DNA of 32,264 nt, taken from positions 1-32,264 of the forward strand of contig JADLCS010000043.1 in NCBI GenBank assembly GCA_020847075.1. The letters run 5' to 3'. Positions 18,091-27,651 of the stretch are shown in pieces. Made by a program: the position numbers and the translations under genes. The notes under the pieces were generated by a model. The model made no database searches. It worked only from the letters and a program-made list of their open reading frames with translations, and was not told the origin of the DNA. This DNA is from Gammaproteobacteria bacterium. Its GTDB lineage: Bacteria; Pseudomonadota; Gammaproteobacteria; SZUA-140. Each line of letters begins with the position of its first letter. Position 1 is the stretch's first letter.

Positions 18091-18114
18091 CGGGTAAAAC
18101 CCAGGGCACGATCC

Positions 18115-18193
18115 TGTAGGTCGGGCTTCGCGATGCGAAGCCCGACATTTCGACGGCAACCGTTGGGCCTCACTCCGTTCAGCCCAACCTACG
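18115..18193 (+). repeat. REP-like palindrome doublet (BIME-type) between trmJ and cysE
   Basis: Two palindromic units face each other. The left has a perfect 12-bp stem GTCGGGCTTCGC / GCGAAGCCCGAC with GAT loop at 18120-18146. The right has GTTGGGC at 18162-18168 and GCCCAAC at 18182-18188. Their outer ends are also inverted: GTAGGTCGGGCT at 18116 against AGCCCAACCTAC ending at 18192, 11 of 12 matching. Elements with a GTAGGTTGGGCT core are dispersed in many gammaproteobacterial genomes and are often mobilised by REP-associated tyrosine transposases. The left stem may also terminate trmJ transcripts. Confidence 0.75.
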
Positions 18194-18225
18194 AAGCGAG
18201 AGACAGAGGCAGGCGCGCAAACACC

Positions 18226-19056
18226 ATGTTCGACAGAATCCGGGAAGACGTCCGCTGCGTGTTCGAACGCGACCCCGCGGCGCGCAATACCTTCGAGGTG
18301 CTGACCACCTATCCGGGGGTACACGCGGTGCTGGTGCATCGCCTGAGCCATGCCCTGTGGTCGGGCGGGCTGAAATGGCCGGCCCGCGCGCTGTCCTCGC
18401 TCGCGCGCTGGCTGACCGGGATCGAGATCCATCCGGCGGCCCGCATCGGCCGGCGCTTTTTCATCGATCACGGGATGGGCGTGGTGATCGGCGAGACGGC
18501 GGAGATCGGCGACGATTGCACGCTCTATCACGGCGTCACGCTGGGCGGAACCTCCTGGGAGCGGGGGAAGCGCCACCCCACGCTGGGAAACAATGTCATC
18601 ATCGGGGCCGGCGCGAAGGTGCTGGGCCCCATCCGGGTCGGCGACGGCGGCCGCATCGGCTCCAACGCGGTGGTCATGAAGGACGTGCCCGCCGGCGCGA
18701 CGGCGGTGGGTGTGCCCGCCCATATCGCGAACCACTCCCGGGATGCGGCGGACAGGCAGCGGCGGGCCTTCGCGAAGAAGATCGGTTTCGACGCCTATGG
18801 CACCACCCAGGATATGCCGGATCCCATCGCGAATGCCGTGAATTCGCTGCTGGATCATGTGCATACCCTGGATGCCAGGATCGAGGCCATGACCCGGGAG
18901 CTGAACCGGATGGGTGCGCGGGTGGAGGGTGCGCCGCTGCCGGACCTGGACGTCTATGGCATCGATTCCATTGAAAGCACCACAGATAACGGGGACAATG
19001 GGCCGGTCCGGGTCCCGGACGGCGAGAAGCGCCGGGGGAGCGGAGGGGAAAGTTGA
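18226..19056 (+). CDS. cysE: Serine O-acetyltransferase CysE
   Basis: CysE acetylates L-serine with acetyl-CoA to O-acetylserine, the acceptor for cysteine synthesis. The start at 18226 gives 276 residues beginning [17 protein letters not shown]. The left-handed beta-helix carries [44 protein letters not shown], with the catalytic histidines, and the hexapeptide ladder [26 protein letters not shown]. It is the short form that lacks the long N-terminal extension of E. coli CysE, as in the cysE genes linked to isc or nif clusters. The C-terminus runs into a low-complexity polar tail. Its stop codon lies inside the predicted IscR operator of the next gene. Cysteine is the substrate of the desulfurase encoded two genes on. 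Confidence 0.95.
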   Translation: MFDRIREDVRCVFERDPAARNTFEVLTTYPGVHAVLVHRLSHALWSGGLKWPARALSSLARWLTGIEIHPAARIGRRFFIDHGMGVVIGETAEIGDDCTLYHGVTLGGTSWERGKRHPTLGNNVIIGAGAKVLGPIRVGDGGRIGSNAVVMKDVPAGATAVGVPAHIANHSRDAADRQRRAFAKKIGFDAYGTTQDMPDPIANAVNSLLDHVHTLDARIEAMTRELNRMGARVEGAPLPDLDVYGIDSIESTTDNGDNGPVRVPDGEKRRGSGGES

Positions 19057-19073
19057 TTAAAACAGTCAACTAT
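19049..19073 (+). promoter_or_regulatory. Type 1 IscR-binding site upstream of iscR
   Basis: The 25 bases match the published type 1 IscR consensus at 23 of 25 positions by my alignment, including the halves GTTGATT and AGTCAACTAT around an AAAAC centre. In E. coli the [2Fe-2S] form of IscR represses its own operon through such sites. Here the site overlaps the cysE stop codon (19054-19056). Confidence 0.75.
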
Positions 19074-19083
19074 GATGTACAAT
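19053..19083 (+). promoter_or_regulatory. Candidate iscR promoter overlapping the IscR site
   Basis: TTGATT at 19053-19058 and TACAAT at 19078-19083 form -35 and -10 hexamers with a long 19-base spacer. The -35 is inside the IscR box, so bound IscR would exclude RNA polymerase. Start of transcription is expected near 19090, about 25 bases before the iscR ATG. Confidence 0.5.
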
Positions 19084-19115
19084 GACATACCCATCCGAAT
19101 CATAGGGGCAGCGTT

Positions 19116-19604
19116 ATGAAACTCACGACTAAGGGTCGGTATGCGGTGACCGCAATGCTCGATCTCGCGTTGCACGCACAGGAAAGCCCGGTGCCGCTGG
19201 CGGATATCTCGCAACGCCAGGGGATCTCCCTTTCGTATCTGGAACAGCTTTTCTCGAAGCTGCGCAAGAAAGGGCTGGTCGACAGCGCCCGCGGGCCCGG
19301 GGGCGGCTATCGCCTGAGCCGGCCGGCGGGAGGCATCGCCGTCGCGGAGGTCATCACCGCGATCAACGAAAACGTCGATGTGCGCCGCTGCGGCGGAATG
19401 GCGAACTGCCAGAACGAGCAGACCTGTCTGACCCACGAGCTGTGGACGGATCTCAGCAATCAGATCTTCGACTTCCTGAGCAGCATCAGCCTCGGGGAAC
19501 TGGTCGAGCGCCGCGGCGTCCAGGAGGTCAGCGCGCGTCAGGACAATATGCAGAAGGGCAAGCCGTTCATCCCCGTGATCGCGGCCGAAGGCTTCAACCC
19601 CTAG
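19116..19604 (+). CDS. iscR: Fe-S cluster-responsive transcriptional regulator IscR
   Basis: IscR is an Rrf2-family repressor whose [2Fe-2S] cluster reports iron-sulfur status. The 162-residue product starts [21 protein letters not shown], carries a winged helix with [33 protein letters not shown], and has the exact cluster ligands C92, C98, C104 and H107 in [20 protein letters not shown], the same numbers as E. coli IscR. It is preceded by a type 1 IscR box and followed by a strong hairpin and iscS. Autorepression is the expected mode of regulation. Confidence 0.97.
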   Translation: MKLTTKGRYAVTAMLDLALHAQESPVPLADISQRQGISLSYLEQLFSKLRKKGLVDSARGPGGGYRLSRPAGGIAVAEVITAINENVDVRRCGGMANCQNEQTCLTHELWTDLSNQIFDFLSSISLGELVERRGVQEVSARQDNMQKGKPFIPVIAAEGFNP

Positions 19605-19612
19605 CGGCGAAC

Positions 19613-19632
19613 CGCGGGCGTCCCCGCCCGCG
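19613..19632 (+). other. GC-rich hairpin between iscR and iscS
   Basis: CGCGGGCG at 19613-19620 pairs perfectly with CGCCCGCG at 19625-19632 around a TCCC loop. It begins 9 bases after the iscR stop and ends 9 bases before the iscS ATG. No Shine-Dalgarno is visible for iscS in the remaining bases, so the hairpin occupies the space where one would be. A stable iscR-iscS structure is also known in E. coli, where it protects the iscR half during RyhB-directed decay. Confidence 0.6.
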
Positions 19633-19641
19633 TCTGCGCGC

Positions 19642-20787
19642 ATGAGCGTCTATCTGGATCACAACGCCACCACCCCCGTCGATCCCGCGGTGTGGGAGGC
19701 GATGCAACCCTATCTGCGTGAGGCCTTCGGCAACCCGTCGAGCCGGCATGCCCCCGGCCGTCGGGCCCGCGCCGCGGTGGAGGCGGCGCGGGAGCAGGTC
19801 GCCGCGCTGGTCGATGCGGGCGGCGCGCGCGTCGTGTTCACCGGGAGCGGGACCGAGGCGAACAACCTGGCCTTGCTGGGCGCGGCCCCGCCGCCTCCCG
19901 GCGCCGTCGCGGTCAGCGCGATCGAACATTCCTCCGTTCTGGAACCCGCTCGCGCCCTGGCCGCCCGCGGCCGGCGGGTCGATTTCATCCCCGCCGATCC
20001 GCAGGGCCGGATCACCCCCGCGGCGCTGGACGGCGCGTTGGCGCCGGAGACGCGGCTGGTGTCGATCATGACGGCCAACAACGAGACCGGCGTGATCCAG
20101 GATATCGCCGCGCTGGCCGACCGCGCGCGGGCGCGCGGCGCCCTGGTGCACTCCGACGCCGTGCAGGCGGCGGGCAAGATCGGGCTCGATTTCGCGGCCA
20201 GCGGCGTCCACCTGATGAGCCTGTCCGCGCACAAGATCAATGGACCCAAGGGCGTGGGCGCGCTGGTGATCCACAAGCGCGTCGATCTGGAACCGCTGAT
20301 ACGGGGCGGCGGGCAGGAGGCGGGTCTGCGCGCGGGGACGGAAAACGTGGCCGGCATCGTCGGCTTCGGCGCGGCCGCGGAGCTGGCGCGGCGCAGACTG
20401 GAGGCGCGCGCGGCGCAGGCCGCGGCGCTGCAGGCGCGGCTGGAGGCCCGTTTGCGCGCCCTCGCGGGCGTCGAGATCTTCGGGGCGGGGGCCGCGCGGC
20501 TGTGCAATACCGTATTCTTCGCGGCTGCGGGCATCGACGGCGCGACGCTGCTGCTGAAGCTGGATCAGTCCGGTTTCGCCGCGGCCAGCGGGTCGGCCTG
20601 TTCCAGCGCGCGGCCGGACCCCAGCCACGTACTGCTGGCGATGGGCGTCGACCGCGAACGCGCCTATGGCGCGATCCGGGTCAGCTTCGGGGCGGACAAC
20701 GCGGCGGAGCAGATCGATGCCTTCGCCGATGCCCTGGAGCGGGAGATCGCGGCCCTGCGCCGCATGGCGCTGCGCGAGACGGCGTGA
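19642..20787 (+). CDS. iscS: Cysteine desulfurase, NifS/IscS family
   Basis: This PLP enzyme takes sulfur from L-cysteine as a persulfide for Fe-S clusters and tRNA thiolation. PLP lysine K198 is in [12 protein letters not shown], the ring-stacking histidine is H96 in IEHSS, and D172 is in [10 protein letters not shown]. The nucleophile C320 is in the mobile loop [17 protein letters not shown]. At 381 residues it is shorter than E. coli IscS (404), and its N-terminus ([32 protein letters not shown]) and GSACSS loop resemble NifS-type enzymes more than canonical IscS. The symbol iscS is given for its operon position. It follows iscR and precedes iscA; iscU is absent. Confidence 0.92.
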   Translation: MSVYLDHNATTPVDPAVWEAMQPYLREAFGNPSSRHAPGRRARAAVEAAREQVAALVDAGGARVVFTGSGTEANNLALLGAAPPPPGAVAVSAIEHSSVLEPARALAARGRRVDFIPADPQGRITPAALDGALAPETRLVSIMTANNETGVIQDIAALADRARARGALVHSDAVQAAGKIGLDFAASGVHLMSLSAHKINGPKGVGALVIHKRVDLEPLIRGGGQEAGLRAGTENVAGIVGFGAAAELARRRLEARAAQAAALQARLEARLRALAGVEIFGAGAARLCNTVFFAAAGIDGATLLLKLDQSGFAAASGSACSSARPDPSHVLLAMGVDRERAYGAIRVSFGADNAAEQIDAFADALEREIAALRRMALRETA

Positions 20788-20857
20788 GCCCGGCGGGAAC
20801 CGCCGGAGCGATTTCGCGGTCGAAACGGGAAGGAATTCGGGAAAACGAGGGGGATAC

Positions 20858-21181
20858 ATGAGCATCAGCCTGACCAAGGCGGCGGCCGACCATCTGAAGG
20901 GCTTTCTGGGCAAGCGTGGCCAGGGCGGCGGCCTGCGCCTGGGGGTCAAGACCACGGGCTGTTCCGGACTGTCCTACGTGATCGAGATCTTCGACGAGAC
21001 CGGTCCCGACGACCTGGTGTTCGAGGACCAGGACGTGAAGGTGGCGGTCGAGCGCAAGAACCTGGTGTTCCTCGACGGCACCGAGATCGATTACCGCAAG
21101 GACGGGCTCAACGAGGGATTCCGCTTCAGGAACCCCAATGAGAAGGCCACCTGCGGCTGCGGCGAGAGCTTCAGCGTCTGA
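20858..21181 (+). CDS. iscA: Iron-sulfur cluster assembly protein IscA
   Basis: IscA is an A-type carrier that passes clusters, especially [4Fe-4S], to apoproteins. The 107-residue product is co-linear with E. coli Isc[52 protein letters not shown] and the C-terminal CGCGESFSV. The ligands C35, C99 and C101 match E. coli numbering. GAGGGGG precedes the ATG. In the standard operon iscU lies between iscS and iscA, and hscB-hscA-fdx follow; here iscA directly follows iscS and is followed by ndk. Confidence 0.95.
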   Translation: MSISLTKAAADHLKGFLGKRGQGGGLRLGVKTTGCSGLSYVIEIFDETGPDDLVFEDQDVKVAVERKNLVFLDGTEIDYRKDGLNEGFRFRNPNEKATCGCGESFSV

Positions 21182-21198
21182 GCGCCCTCCGCGGGTAA

Positions 21199-21227
21199 TT
21201 GCCTGCGATCAATCAAGAGGTTAGAAT
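21199..21227 (+). promoter_or_regulatory. Sigma-70 promoter for ndk
   Basis: TTGCCT at 21199-21204 and TAGAAT at 21222-21227 are separated by exactly 17 bases, 18 bases after the iscA stop. Transcription would start about 75 bases before the ndk ATG, giving a leader that contains the hairpin at 21247-21266. Confidence 0.65.
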
Positions 21228-21246
21228 ACACACGCTTTCGAACTGC

Positions 21247-21266
21247 GAGCCCGCCGACGCGGGCTC
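21247..21266 (+). other. Hairpin in the ndk leader
   Basis: GAGCCCGC at 21247-21254 pairs with GCGGGCTC at 21259-21266 around a CGAC loop. The following ATTACTATT is not a proper U-tract, so it may be a weak terminator for iscRSA read-through, an attenuator, or simply a 5' stabilising stem of the ndk transcript. Confidence 0.5.
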
Positions 21267-21307
21267 ATTACTATTCACGCGGCAGCAGGCAATCCGGAGT
21301 CGAGTAC

Positions 21308-21646
21308 ATGGCGATCGAACGAACCCTATCCATCATCAAACCCGATGCAGTGGCGAAGAACCTGATCGGAAAGATCTATACCCGCTTCGAAGAGGGCGGC
21401 CTGCGCATCGTGGCGGCGAGGATGATCCATCTCGACAAGGAGAAAGCGGGTGCATTCTACGCCGTGCACAAGAGCCGGCCCTTCTACAACGATCTGGTCG
21501 CCTTCATGACTTCCGGTCCGGTCATGGTGCAGGTGCTGGAGGGCGAGGACGCCGTGGCCCGCCACCGCACCATCATGGGCGCCACCAACCCGAAGGACGC
21601 CGCCCCCGGCACCATCCGCGCCGATTTCGCGGCCGTCGTCGAGTAG
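21308..21646 (+). CDS. ndk: Nucleoside diphosphate kinase, truncated by an in-frame TAG before the catalytic histidine
   Basis: Ndk transfers the gamma phosphate of ATP to nucleoside diphosphates through a phosphohistidine. The 112 translated residues are typical Ndk: [85 protein letters not shown]. Translation then meets TAG (21644-21646). The next in-frame bases encode [20 protein letters not shown] and a CPRTR end, exactly the missing Ndk C-terminus. With one sense codon at 113, the protein would be 143 residues with the catalytic histidine at 117, as in E. coli. As written, the product lacks H117 and should be inactive. Point mutation, sequencing error or amber read-through are all possible; TAG ends several other genes here, so the code is standard. 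Confidence 0.93.
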   Translation: MAIERTLSIIKPDAVAKNLIGKIYTRFEEGGLRIVAARMIHLDKEKAGAFYAVHKSRPFYNDLVAFMTSGPVMVQVLEGEDAVARHRTIMGATNPKDAAPGTIRADFAAVVE

Positions 21647-21739
21647 AACGCAGTGCACGGCTCGGACGCGGCGGAGACGGCCAGAACGGAAATCGCCTTT
21701 TTCTTTGAACCCAATGAACTCTGCCCCCGCACGCGCTGA
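21647..21739 (+). pseudogene. ndk: In-frame C-terminal remnant of ndk carrying the active-site histidine
   Basis: The 30 codons after the TAG continue the ndk frame without a gap: [30 protein letters not shown], then TGA at 21737-21739. The first few residues include the HGSD active-site motif and the end matches the CPRTR terminus of bacterial Ndk. The segment keeps full family identity, so the interruption is either recent, artefactual or bypassed. Its last 26 bases overlap the rlmN start. Confidence 0.85.
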
Positions 21740-22850
21740 AGACCCCGCGCGCACCGGCAAGACCAACCTGCTCAATTTCGACAGGCCAGCCCTGGAGGCC
21801 TTCTTCGTCGCGAACGGCGAGAAGGCCTTTCGCGCTTCTCAGCTCATGCAATGGATCTACCAGCGTGGCTGCGACGACTTCGGCCAGATGAGCAATCTGG
21901 CCCGGTCGCTGCGCGCCTGGCTCGGCGAGGGCAGCGAAGTCCGGTTGCCCGCGATCGCGCGCGAGCAGCGCTCGCGCGACGGCACCGTCAAATGGCTGCT
22001 CACGCTCGACGACGGCAACGGCATCGAGACGGTGTTCATCCCGGAGGAGGACCGCGGCACGCTATGCATCTCGTCCCAGGCCGGGTGCTCGCTCAATTGC
22101 AGTTTCTGTTCCACCGCGCGCCAGGGCTACAACCGCAACCTCTCCACCGGCGAGATCATCGCCCAGCTCTGGATCGCCCAGCGCGCGCTGCGCGCCTACG
22201 GCTACGGCGAGCGCCCGATCACCAACGTCGTCTTCATGGGCATGGGCGAGCCGCTGCTCAATTTCGACCCGGTGGTCGGCGCCATCCGCCTGATGCTCGA
22301 CGACTTCGCCTTCGGCCTGTCCAAGCGGCGCGTCACCCTCAGCACCTCCGGCGTGGTGCCGGAGATCGACCGCCTGCGGGAGGCCTGCGACGTCAGCCTG
22401 GCGGTGTCGCTGCACGCCCCTGATGACGCGCTGCGCGACCAGCTCGTCCCGATCAATAAAAAGTACCCGCTGCGCGAGCTGATCGCCGCCTGCAGGCGCT
22501 ACGTCGATCGCCAGCCGCGCCGCCGCGTCACCTTCGAATACGTCATGCTGGCCGGCGTCAACGACGGCGTCGAGCACGCCCGCGCGCTGGTGCGGTTGCT
22601 GCGCGGCGTGCCTTCCAAACTGAACCTCATCCCGTTCAATCCGTTCCCCGACTCCGGCTTCGCCACCTCCACGCCGGAGGCGATCGACCGCTTCCGTGAC
22701 GTCGCGATGGCGGCCGACATCATGACCGTGACGCGCAGGACGCGCGGCGACGACATCGACGCGGCCTGCGGCCAGCTCGCCGGCAGCGTGCTCGACCGCA
22801 CGCGGCGCAGCCAACGCCTCCAGGCCCGCGCGGAGGAGAGGCTCCAGTGA
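21714..22850 (+). CDS. rlmN: Dual-specificity 23S rRNA/tRNA adenine-C2 methyltransferase RlmN
   Basis: RlmN is a radical-SAM enzyme that makes m2A2503 in 23S rRNA and m2A37 in some tRNAs. The ATG at 21714 gives 378 residues and places the conserved cysteines at 118 (TLCISSQ) and 125, 129 and 132 ([10 protein letters not shown]), the same as E. coli numbers, which supports this start. The catalytic resolving cysteine is C352 in [11 protein letters not shown]. Other family blocks are [28 protein letters not shown] and [22 protein letters not shown]. No clear Shine-Dalgarno precedes it; the start overlaps the ndk tail. It ends in a GTGA overlap with pilW. Confidence 0.96.
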   Translation: MNSAPARAEDPARTGKTNLLNFDRPALEAFFVANGEKAFRASQLMQWIYQRGCDDFGQMSNLARSLRAWLGEGSEVRLPAIAREQRSRDGTVKWLLTLDDGNGIETVFIPEEDRGTLCISSQAGCSLNCSFCSTARQGYNRNLSTGEIIAQLWIAQRALRAYGYGERPITNVVFMGMGEPLLNFDPVVGAIRLMLDDFAFGLSKRRVTLSTSGVVPEIDRLREACDVSLAVSLHAPDDALRDQLVPINKKYPLRELIAACRRYVDRQPRRRVTFEYVMLAGVNDGVEHARALVRLLRGVPSKLNLIPFNPFPDSGFATSTPEAIDRFRDVAMAADIMTVTRRTRGDDIDAACGQLAGSVLDRTRRSQRLQARAEERLQ

Positions 22851-23599
22851 GGCGCGCCGCCCGCGGATTGGCCGTGCTGCTCGTGCTGCTCGTCGCGGCC
22901 GGCTGTTCCTCCGGCCCCAGGAAGTTCGAGTCGCGCCACGATTCGCCCGCCGACATCAACGCCAAGCTGGGCCTGAGCTACATGCAGCAGGGGGATTACG
23001 ACGTCGCGCTGGAGAAGCTGAAGAAAGCCCTCGAGCAGGATCCGGATTCGGTCACGGCGAACCATTACATCGCCGAGCTGTACAGGCTGCTCGGCAACCA
23101 TGAGCTCGCCGAACAGCATTACAAGAAGGCCCTCAGGCTGGACGCGAACAACCCCGCCGTCCAGAACAACTTCGGTGTGTTCCTGTGCGACCGCAAGCGT
23201 TACGACGAGGCGGAAAAGCATTTCATGCTGGCCGCCAGGATCCCTTCCTACCGGCGCCCCGACGAGGCCTATGAGAACGCCGGGCTGTGCGCCCTGCGCA
23301 TCCCCGACGCGACGCGCGCGGAAAAGTATTTCCGCCAGGCCCTGGACATCAATCCGCTGCTCCCGAACGCGCTCTACCAGATGGCGCTGCTGAATTTCAA
23401 CGCCGGGCAGCACCTGTCGGCGCGCGCGTTCCTGCAGCGTTACGCCGCCTTCGCCGCGCCCACGCCGCAGACCCTGTGGCTGGCCGTCCGGGTCGAGCGC
23501 GCGCTCGACAACGGCGAACTGGCGGACCAGTACGCGCTCGAGCTGCGCACGAAATTCCCGCAGTCGCAGGAGGCGGCCGAACTGCGCCAGACGAAGTGA
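22847..23599 (+). CDS. pilW: Type IV pilus biogenesis/stability lipoprotein PilW (PilF)
   Basis: PilW/PilF is an outer-membrane TPR lipoprotein needed for multimerisation of the PilQ secretin. The GTG start overlaps the rlmN TGA and yields 250 residues. The signal peptide ends in the lipobox LVAAGC, with the lipidated cysteine at 20. TPR units follow: [59 protein letters not shown] and [24 protein letters not shown], with further helices to the C-terminus. Its position between rlmN and rodZ is the conserved one. If the organism lacks pili, the protein could serve another secretin; no other pilus genes are in the window. Confidence 0.9.
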   Translation: MRRAARGLAVLLVLLVAAGCSSGPRKFESRHDSPADINAKLGLSYMQQGDYDVALEKLKKALEQDPDSVTANHYIAELYRLLGNHELAEQHYKKALRLDANNPAVQNNFGVFLCDRKRYDEAEKHFMLAARIPSYRRPDEAYENAGLCALRIPDATRAEKYFRQALDINPLLPNALYQMALLNFNAGQHLSARAFLQRYAAFAAPTPQTLWLAVRVERALDNGELADQYALELRTKFPQSQEAAELRQTK

Positions 23600-23604
23600 C
23601 CGTC

Positions 23605-24534
23605 ATGAACGATGAGGCGAACCCGCAGCCGGAAGCGCAACGGGCCGGGACCGTTCCGGCGCTGGACCCGGGGCGGTTGCCGGGCCGGCTCCTGCGCGAG
23701 GGGCGCGAGCTGCAGGGACTGACGCCGGAGGAGGTCGCCGAACGCCTGCATCTGCAGCCGGCGCAGGTGCAGGCGCTGGAAGACGACGACTACGCGCATT
23801 TCTCCGCCCCCATCTTCATCCGCGGCCATCTGAACAACTACGCGCGCCTGCTCGGGCTGGATCCGGAGACGGTGGTCGGCGCCCTGGAAGGCCAGGGGCT
23901 GGAGCCGCCGCCCATCCTGTCCGAGGTGACCGCCGCCATGCCGTCGGCGCGGCGGCGCGGGATGTCGCCGCGTCTCCGTGCCGGCCTGGTCGCCGCGGGC
24001 ACGGTGCTGTTCCTGGCCGCGCTGTGGCTGCTGCTCCGGCCGGCGGGCGTCGGTCCCGTGGAGACGGCGCCGGTGACGGAGGCGGCGCCCGCGGCGGTCT
24101 TTCCGCCGGCGGGGTCCGCGCCCGACGGGATGGCGGTGACGCCGGAAACCGCGCTGCGGGACGCCGCGCCGGAGGCGCCGGGCGAGGAGGAGGCGGAGGA
24201 CGAGCCCCGCGAGGAGCCGCCGCCGGCCACGGACGAACCCATGGATGAGCTGGTGCTGCGCTTCAGCGGGGAATCCTGGGTGGAGGTGGCGGACGTGACC
24301 GGGCGGCGCATGGCCTACCGGATGGGCAATTTCCCGGACGTGCTGCGTCTGCGCGGTCTGGCGCCGTTTGATATCCTACTCGGCAATGCCCCGAGCGTCT
24401 CGATAGAATACAATGGCGAACCGTATGAAAACGTCCCGATCAGCCGGTCCAACGTCGCCAGTTTCCGGCTGGGCGGTCCCAGCGACGAAGGCGTGAAGCG
24501 AAATGAAGGCCAGAAATCAGATCCAGCGACGTAA
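23605..24534 (+). CDS. rodZ: Cytoskeleton protein RodZ
   Basis: RodZ is a bitopic inner-membrane protein that links MreB to the elongation machinery. The 309-residue product has a cytoplasmic helix-turn-helix domain (residues 24-90, [53 protein letters not shown]). A basic stretch and one membrane span follow (about 125-145), then a Pro/Ala/Glu-rich periplasmic linker with an acidic run ([14 protein letters not shown]). The C-terminal RodZ domain has [20 protein letters not shown] and [20 protein letters not shown]. The ATG at 23605 is 6 bases after the pilW stop. Its 3' end overlaps ispG by 32 bases. Confidence 0.94.
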   Translation: MNDEANPQPEAQRAGTVPALDPGRLPGRLLREGRELQGLTPEEVAERLHLQPAQVQALEDDDYAHFSAPIFIRGHLNNYARLLGLDPETVVGALEGQGLEPPPILSEVTAAMPSARRRGMSPRLRAGLVAAGTVLFLAALWLLLRPAGVGPVETAPVTEAAPAAVFPPAGSAPDGMAVTPETALRDAAPEAPGEEEAEDEPREEPPPATDEPMDELVLRFSGESWVEVADVTGRRMAYRMGNFPDVLRLRGLAPFDILLGNAPSVSIEYNGEPYENVPISRSNVASFRLGGPSDEGVKRNEGQKSDPAT

Positions 24535-25642
24535 GTCGCGCCAGATCATGGTCGGCAAGGTGCCGGTCGGCGGCGATGCCCCGATTGCCGTGCAGAGCAT
24601 GACCAATACCGAGACCTGCGACGTCGAGGCCACCGTGGCGCAGATCCAGGCGCTGGAAAAGGCCGGGGCCGACATCGTGCGCGTCTCGGTGCCGACCATG
24701 GAGGCGGCGGAGGCCTTCGGCGCGATCCGCACCCGTGTGAACGTGCCGCTGGTCGCCGACATCCATTTCGATTACCGCATCGCGCTGCGCGTGGCCGATC
24801 TCGGCGTCGACTGCCTGCGCATCAACCCCGGCAACATCGGCCGCGAGGACCGCGTGCGCGCGGTGGTGGAGAAGGCGCGCGAGCGCAGCATCCCGATCCG
24901 CATCGGCGTCAACGCCGGCTCGCTGGAAAAAGACCTGCAGAGCAAATACGGCGAGCCGACCGCAGCGGCGCTGGTCGAGTCCGCCATGCGCCACATCGAT
25001 ATCCTCGACCGGTTGGATTTCCACGACTTCAAGGTCAGCCTCAAGGCCTCGGAGGTGTTCCTGACGATGGAGGCCTATCGCCTGATCGCGGACCAGATCG
25101 ACCAGCCGCTGCACCTCGGCATCACCGAGGCCGGCGGCCTGCGCTCCGGCACCGTGAAGTCGGCCATCGGCCTCGGCATGCTGCTCGCGCAAGGCATCGG
25201 CGACACCATTCGCATCTCGCTCGCGGCCGACCCGGTGGAAGAGGTCAAGGTCGGGTTCGACATCCTGAAGAGCCTGCACCTGCGCAGCCGCGGCATCAAT
25301 CTGATCGCCTGCCCGTCGTGTTCGCGCCAGCGCTTCGACGTGATCTCGACGGTGAACGCGCTGGAGGCGCGCCTGGAGGACATCACCGAATCGCTCGACG
25401 TCGCCGTCATCGGCTGCGTGGTGAACGGCCCCGGCGAGGCGCGCGAGGCCCACATCGGCCTGACCGGCGGCGCGCCGAATCTCGTCTACGTCGACGGCGA
25501 ACCGGACCACAAGGTGGCCGACGATCGGCTGCTGGACGACCTCGAACGGACCATTCGCGAACGCCTCGCGCGTCGGCGCGCCGAGGGAGAGGGTGGGCAG
25601 GCGGAGCCGGTGACGATCCCGGTCAGGACGATTAACGGCTGA
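24503..25642 (+). CDS. ispG: 4-hydroxy-3-methylbut-2-en-1-yl diphosphate synthase IspG (GcpE)
   Basis: IspG is the [4Fe-4S] enzyme that reduces MEcPP to HMBPP in the MEP isoprenoid pathway. The 379-residue product starts [24 protein letters not shown] and contains [29 protein letters not shown] and [11 protein letters not shown]. Cluster ligands are C270 and C273 (ACPSCSRQ) and C305 (GCVVNGPGE, with the fourth ligand E312), identical to E. coli positions. It begins inside rodZ, so the two are likely translationally coupled. Its cluster makes it a client of the isc genes in the same window. Confidence 0.97.
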   Translation: MKARNQIQRRKSRQIMVGKVPVGGDAPIAVQSMTNTETCDVEATVAQIQALEKAGADIVRVSVPTMEAAEAFGAIRTRVNVPLVADIHFDYRIALRVADLGVDCLRINPGNIGREDRVRAVVEKARERSIPIRIGVNAGSLEKDLQSKYGEPTAAALVESAMRHIDILDRLDFHDFKVSLKASEVFLTMEAYRLIADQIDQPLHLGITEAGGLRSGTVKSAIGLGMLLAQGIGDTIRISLAADPVEEVKVGFDILKSLHLRSRGINLIACPSCSRQRFDVISTVNALEARLEDITESLDVAVIGCVVNGPGEAREAHIGLTGGAPNLVYVDGEPDHKVADDRLLDDLERTIRERLARRRAEGEGGQAEPVTIPVRTING

Positions 25643-25706
25643 ACGCGCGCCGCCGGGACGGCCGTTGCCGGCCTCTCCGCGGAGACGAACCAGATCGGGT
25701 ATCCAC

Positions 25707-26978
<1,272 letters not shown>

Positions 26979-27018
26979 GATCATCTGAAGATCGGAACAA
27001 GAACCGGGAGAAGCATCC

Positions 27019-27651
27019 GTGTCTGCGTACAGTCGTGAAGAAGAAGAGCAACTGGAAGACCTGAAAAAGTGGTGGGAGAGGTACCGCAATCCGCTGATCT
27101 ATGGTCTGCTCGCCGGGGTCGTCACCATCCTGGGCGTGCGCGCCTGGGTGGCCCATCAGGGCAATCTCGCGGTCTCGGCCTCCAATGAATACGAACAGCT
27201 CCAGCTCGAGTCGCGGGCCGGTAATGTCGATGCGGTGCTCACGCGCGGCGGCTATATCATCGACACCTATCCGCGCACCCCGTATGCGGCGCTCTCGGCC
27301 TTCATCCTGGCGCGGGAATACGTCGACAAGGGCGATCTGCCCGCGGCGCGCACGCGCCTGGAATGGGTCATCGAGCACGCGAAACAGCCTGAGTTCGTGC
27401 ATATCGCCCGGCTGCGCCTCGGCAAGCTGATGCTCGCCATGGGCGAGGGCGCCCAGGCGCTCGCCCTGCTCGAACCGGTGCAGGGAGACGCCTACGCCGC
27501 GGAGTACGAGGAGCTGAAGGGCGATATCTACGCCGAGACCGGGCAGACGGCCAAGGCGCGCCAGGCCTACGAACTGGCGCTGGACAAGCTCGCCGCGGGC
27601 GCCGACGGCCGCATGCTCCGCATCAAGCTCGATAACCTCGATGCCGGATGA
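27019..27651 (+). CDS. yfgM: YfgM family protein (ancillary SecYEG translocon subunit)
   Basis: YfgM is a single-span inner-membrane protein with a periplasmic TPR-like domain that binds SecYEG and PpiD. The GTG start after CGGGAGAAG gives 210 residues. The N-terminus has the characteristic acidic EEEEQLEDLKKWWERYRNPLIYG, then a membrane span (about 24-42, IYGLLAGVVTILGVRAWVA). Helical repeats follow, such as TPYAALSAFILAREYVDKGDLPAARTRLEWVI and GQTAKARQAYELALDKL. The order hisS-yfgM-bamB-der is the classic one. Confidence is high from context and architecture. Confidence 0.92.
   Translation: MSAYSREEEEQLEDLKKWWERYRNPLIYGLLAGVVTILGVRAWVAHQGNLAVSASNEYEQLQLESRAGNVDAVLTRGGYIIDTYPRTPYAALSAFILAREYVDKGDLPAARTRLEWVIEHAKQPEFVHIARLRLGKLMLAMGEGAQALALLEPVQGDAYAAEYEELKGDIYAETGQTAKARQAYELALDKLAAGADGRMLRIKLDNLDAG

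Noticed and set aside
21640-21739. A frameshift as the cause of the short ndk product
   Set aside because: The tail is in the same frame as the body and aligns without gap; only the single TAG codon interrupts it.
25665-25706. Upstream TTG start for hisS adding 14 residues
   Set aside because: The extension ([14 protein letters not shown]) has no counterpart in HisS, while the TTG at 25707 gives the conserved [11 protein letters not shown]-terminus.
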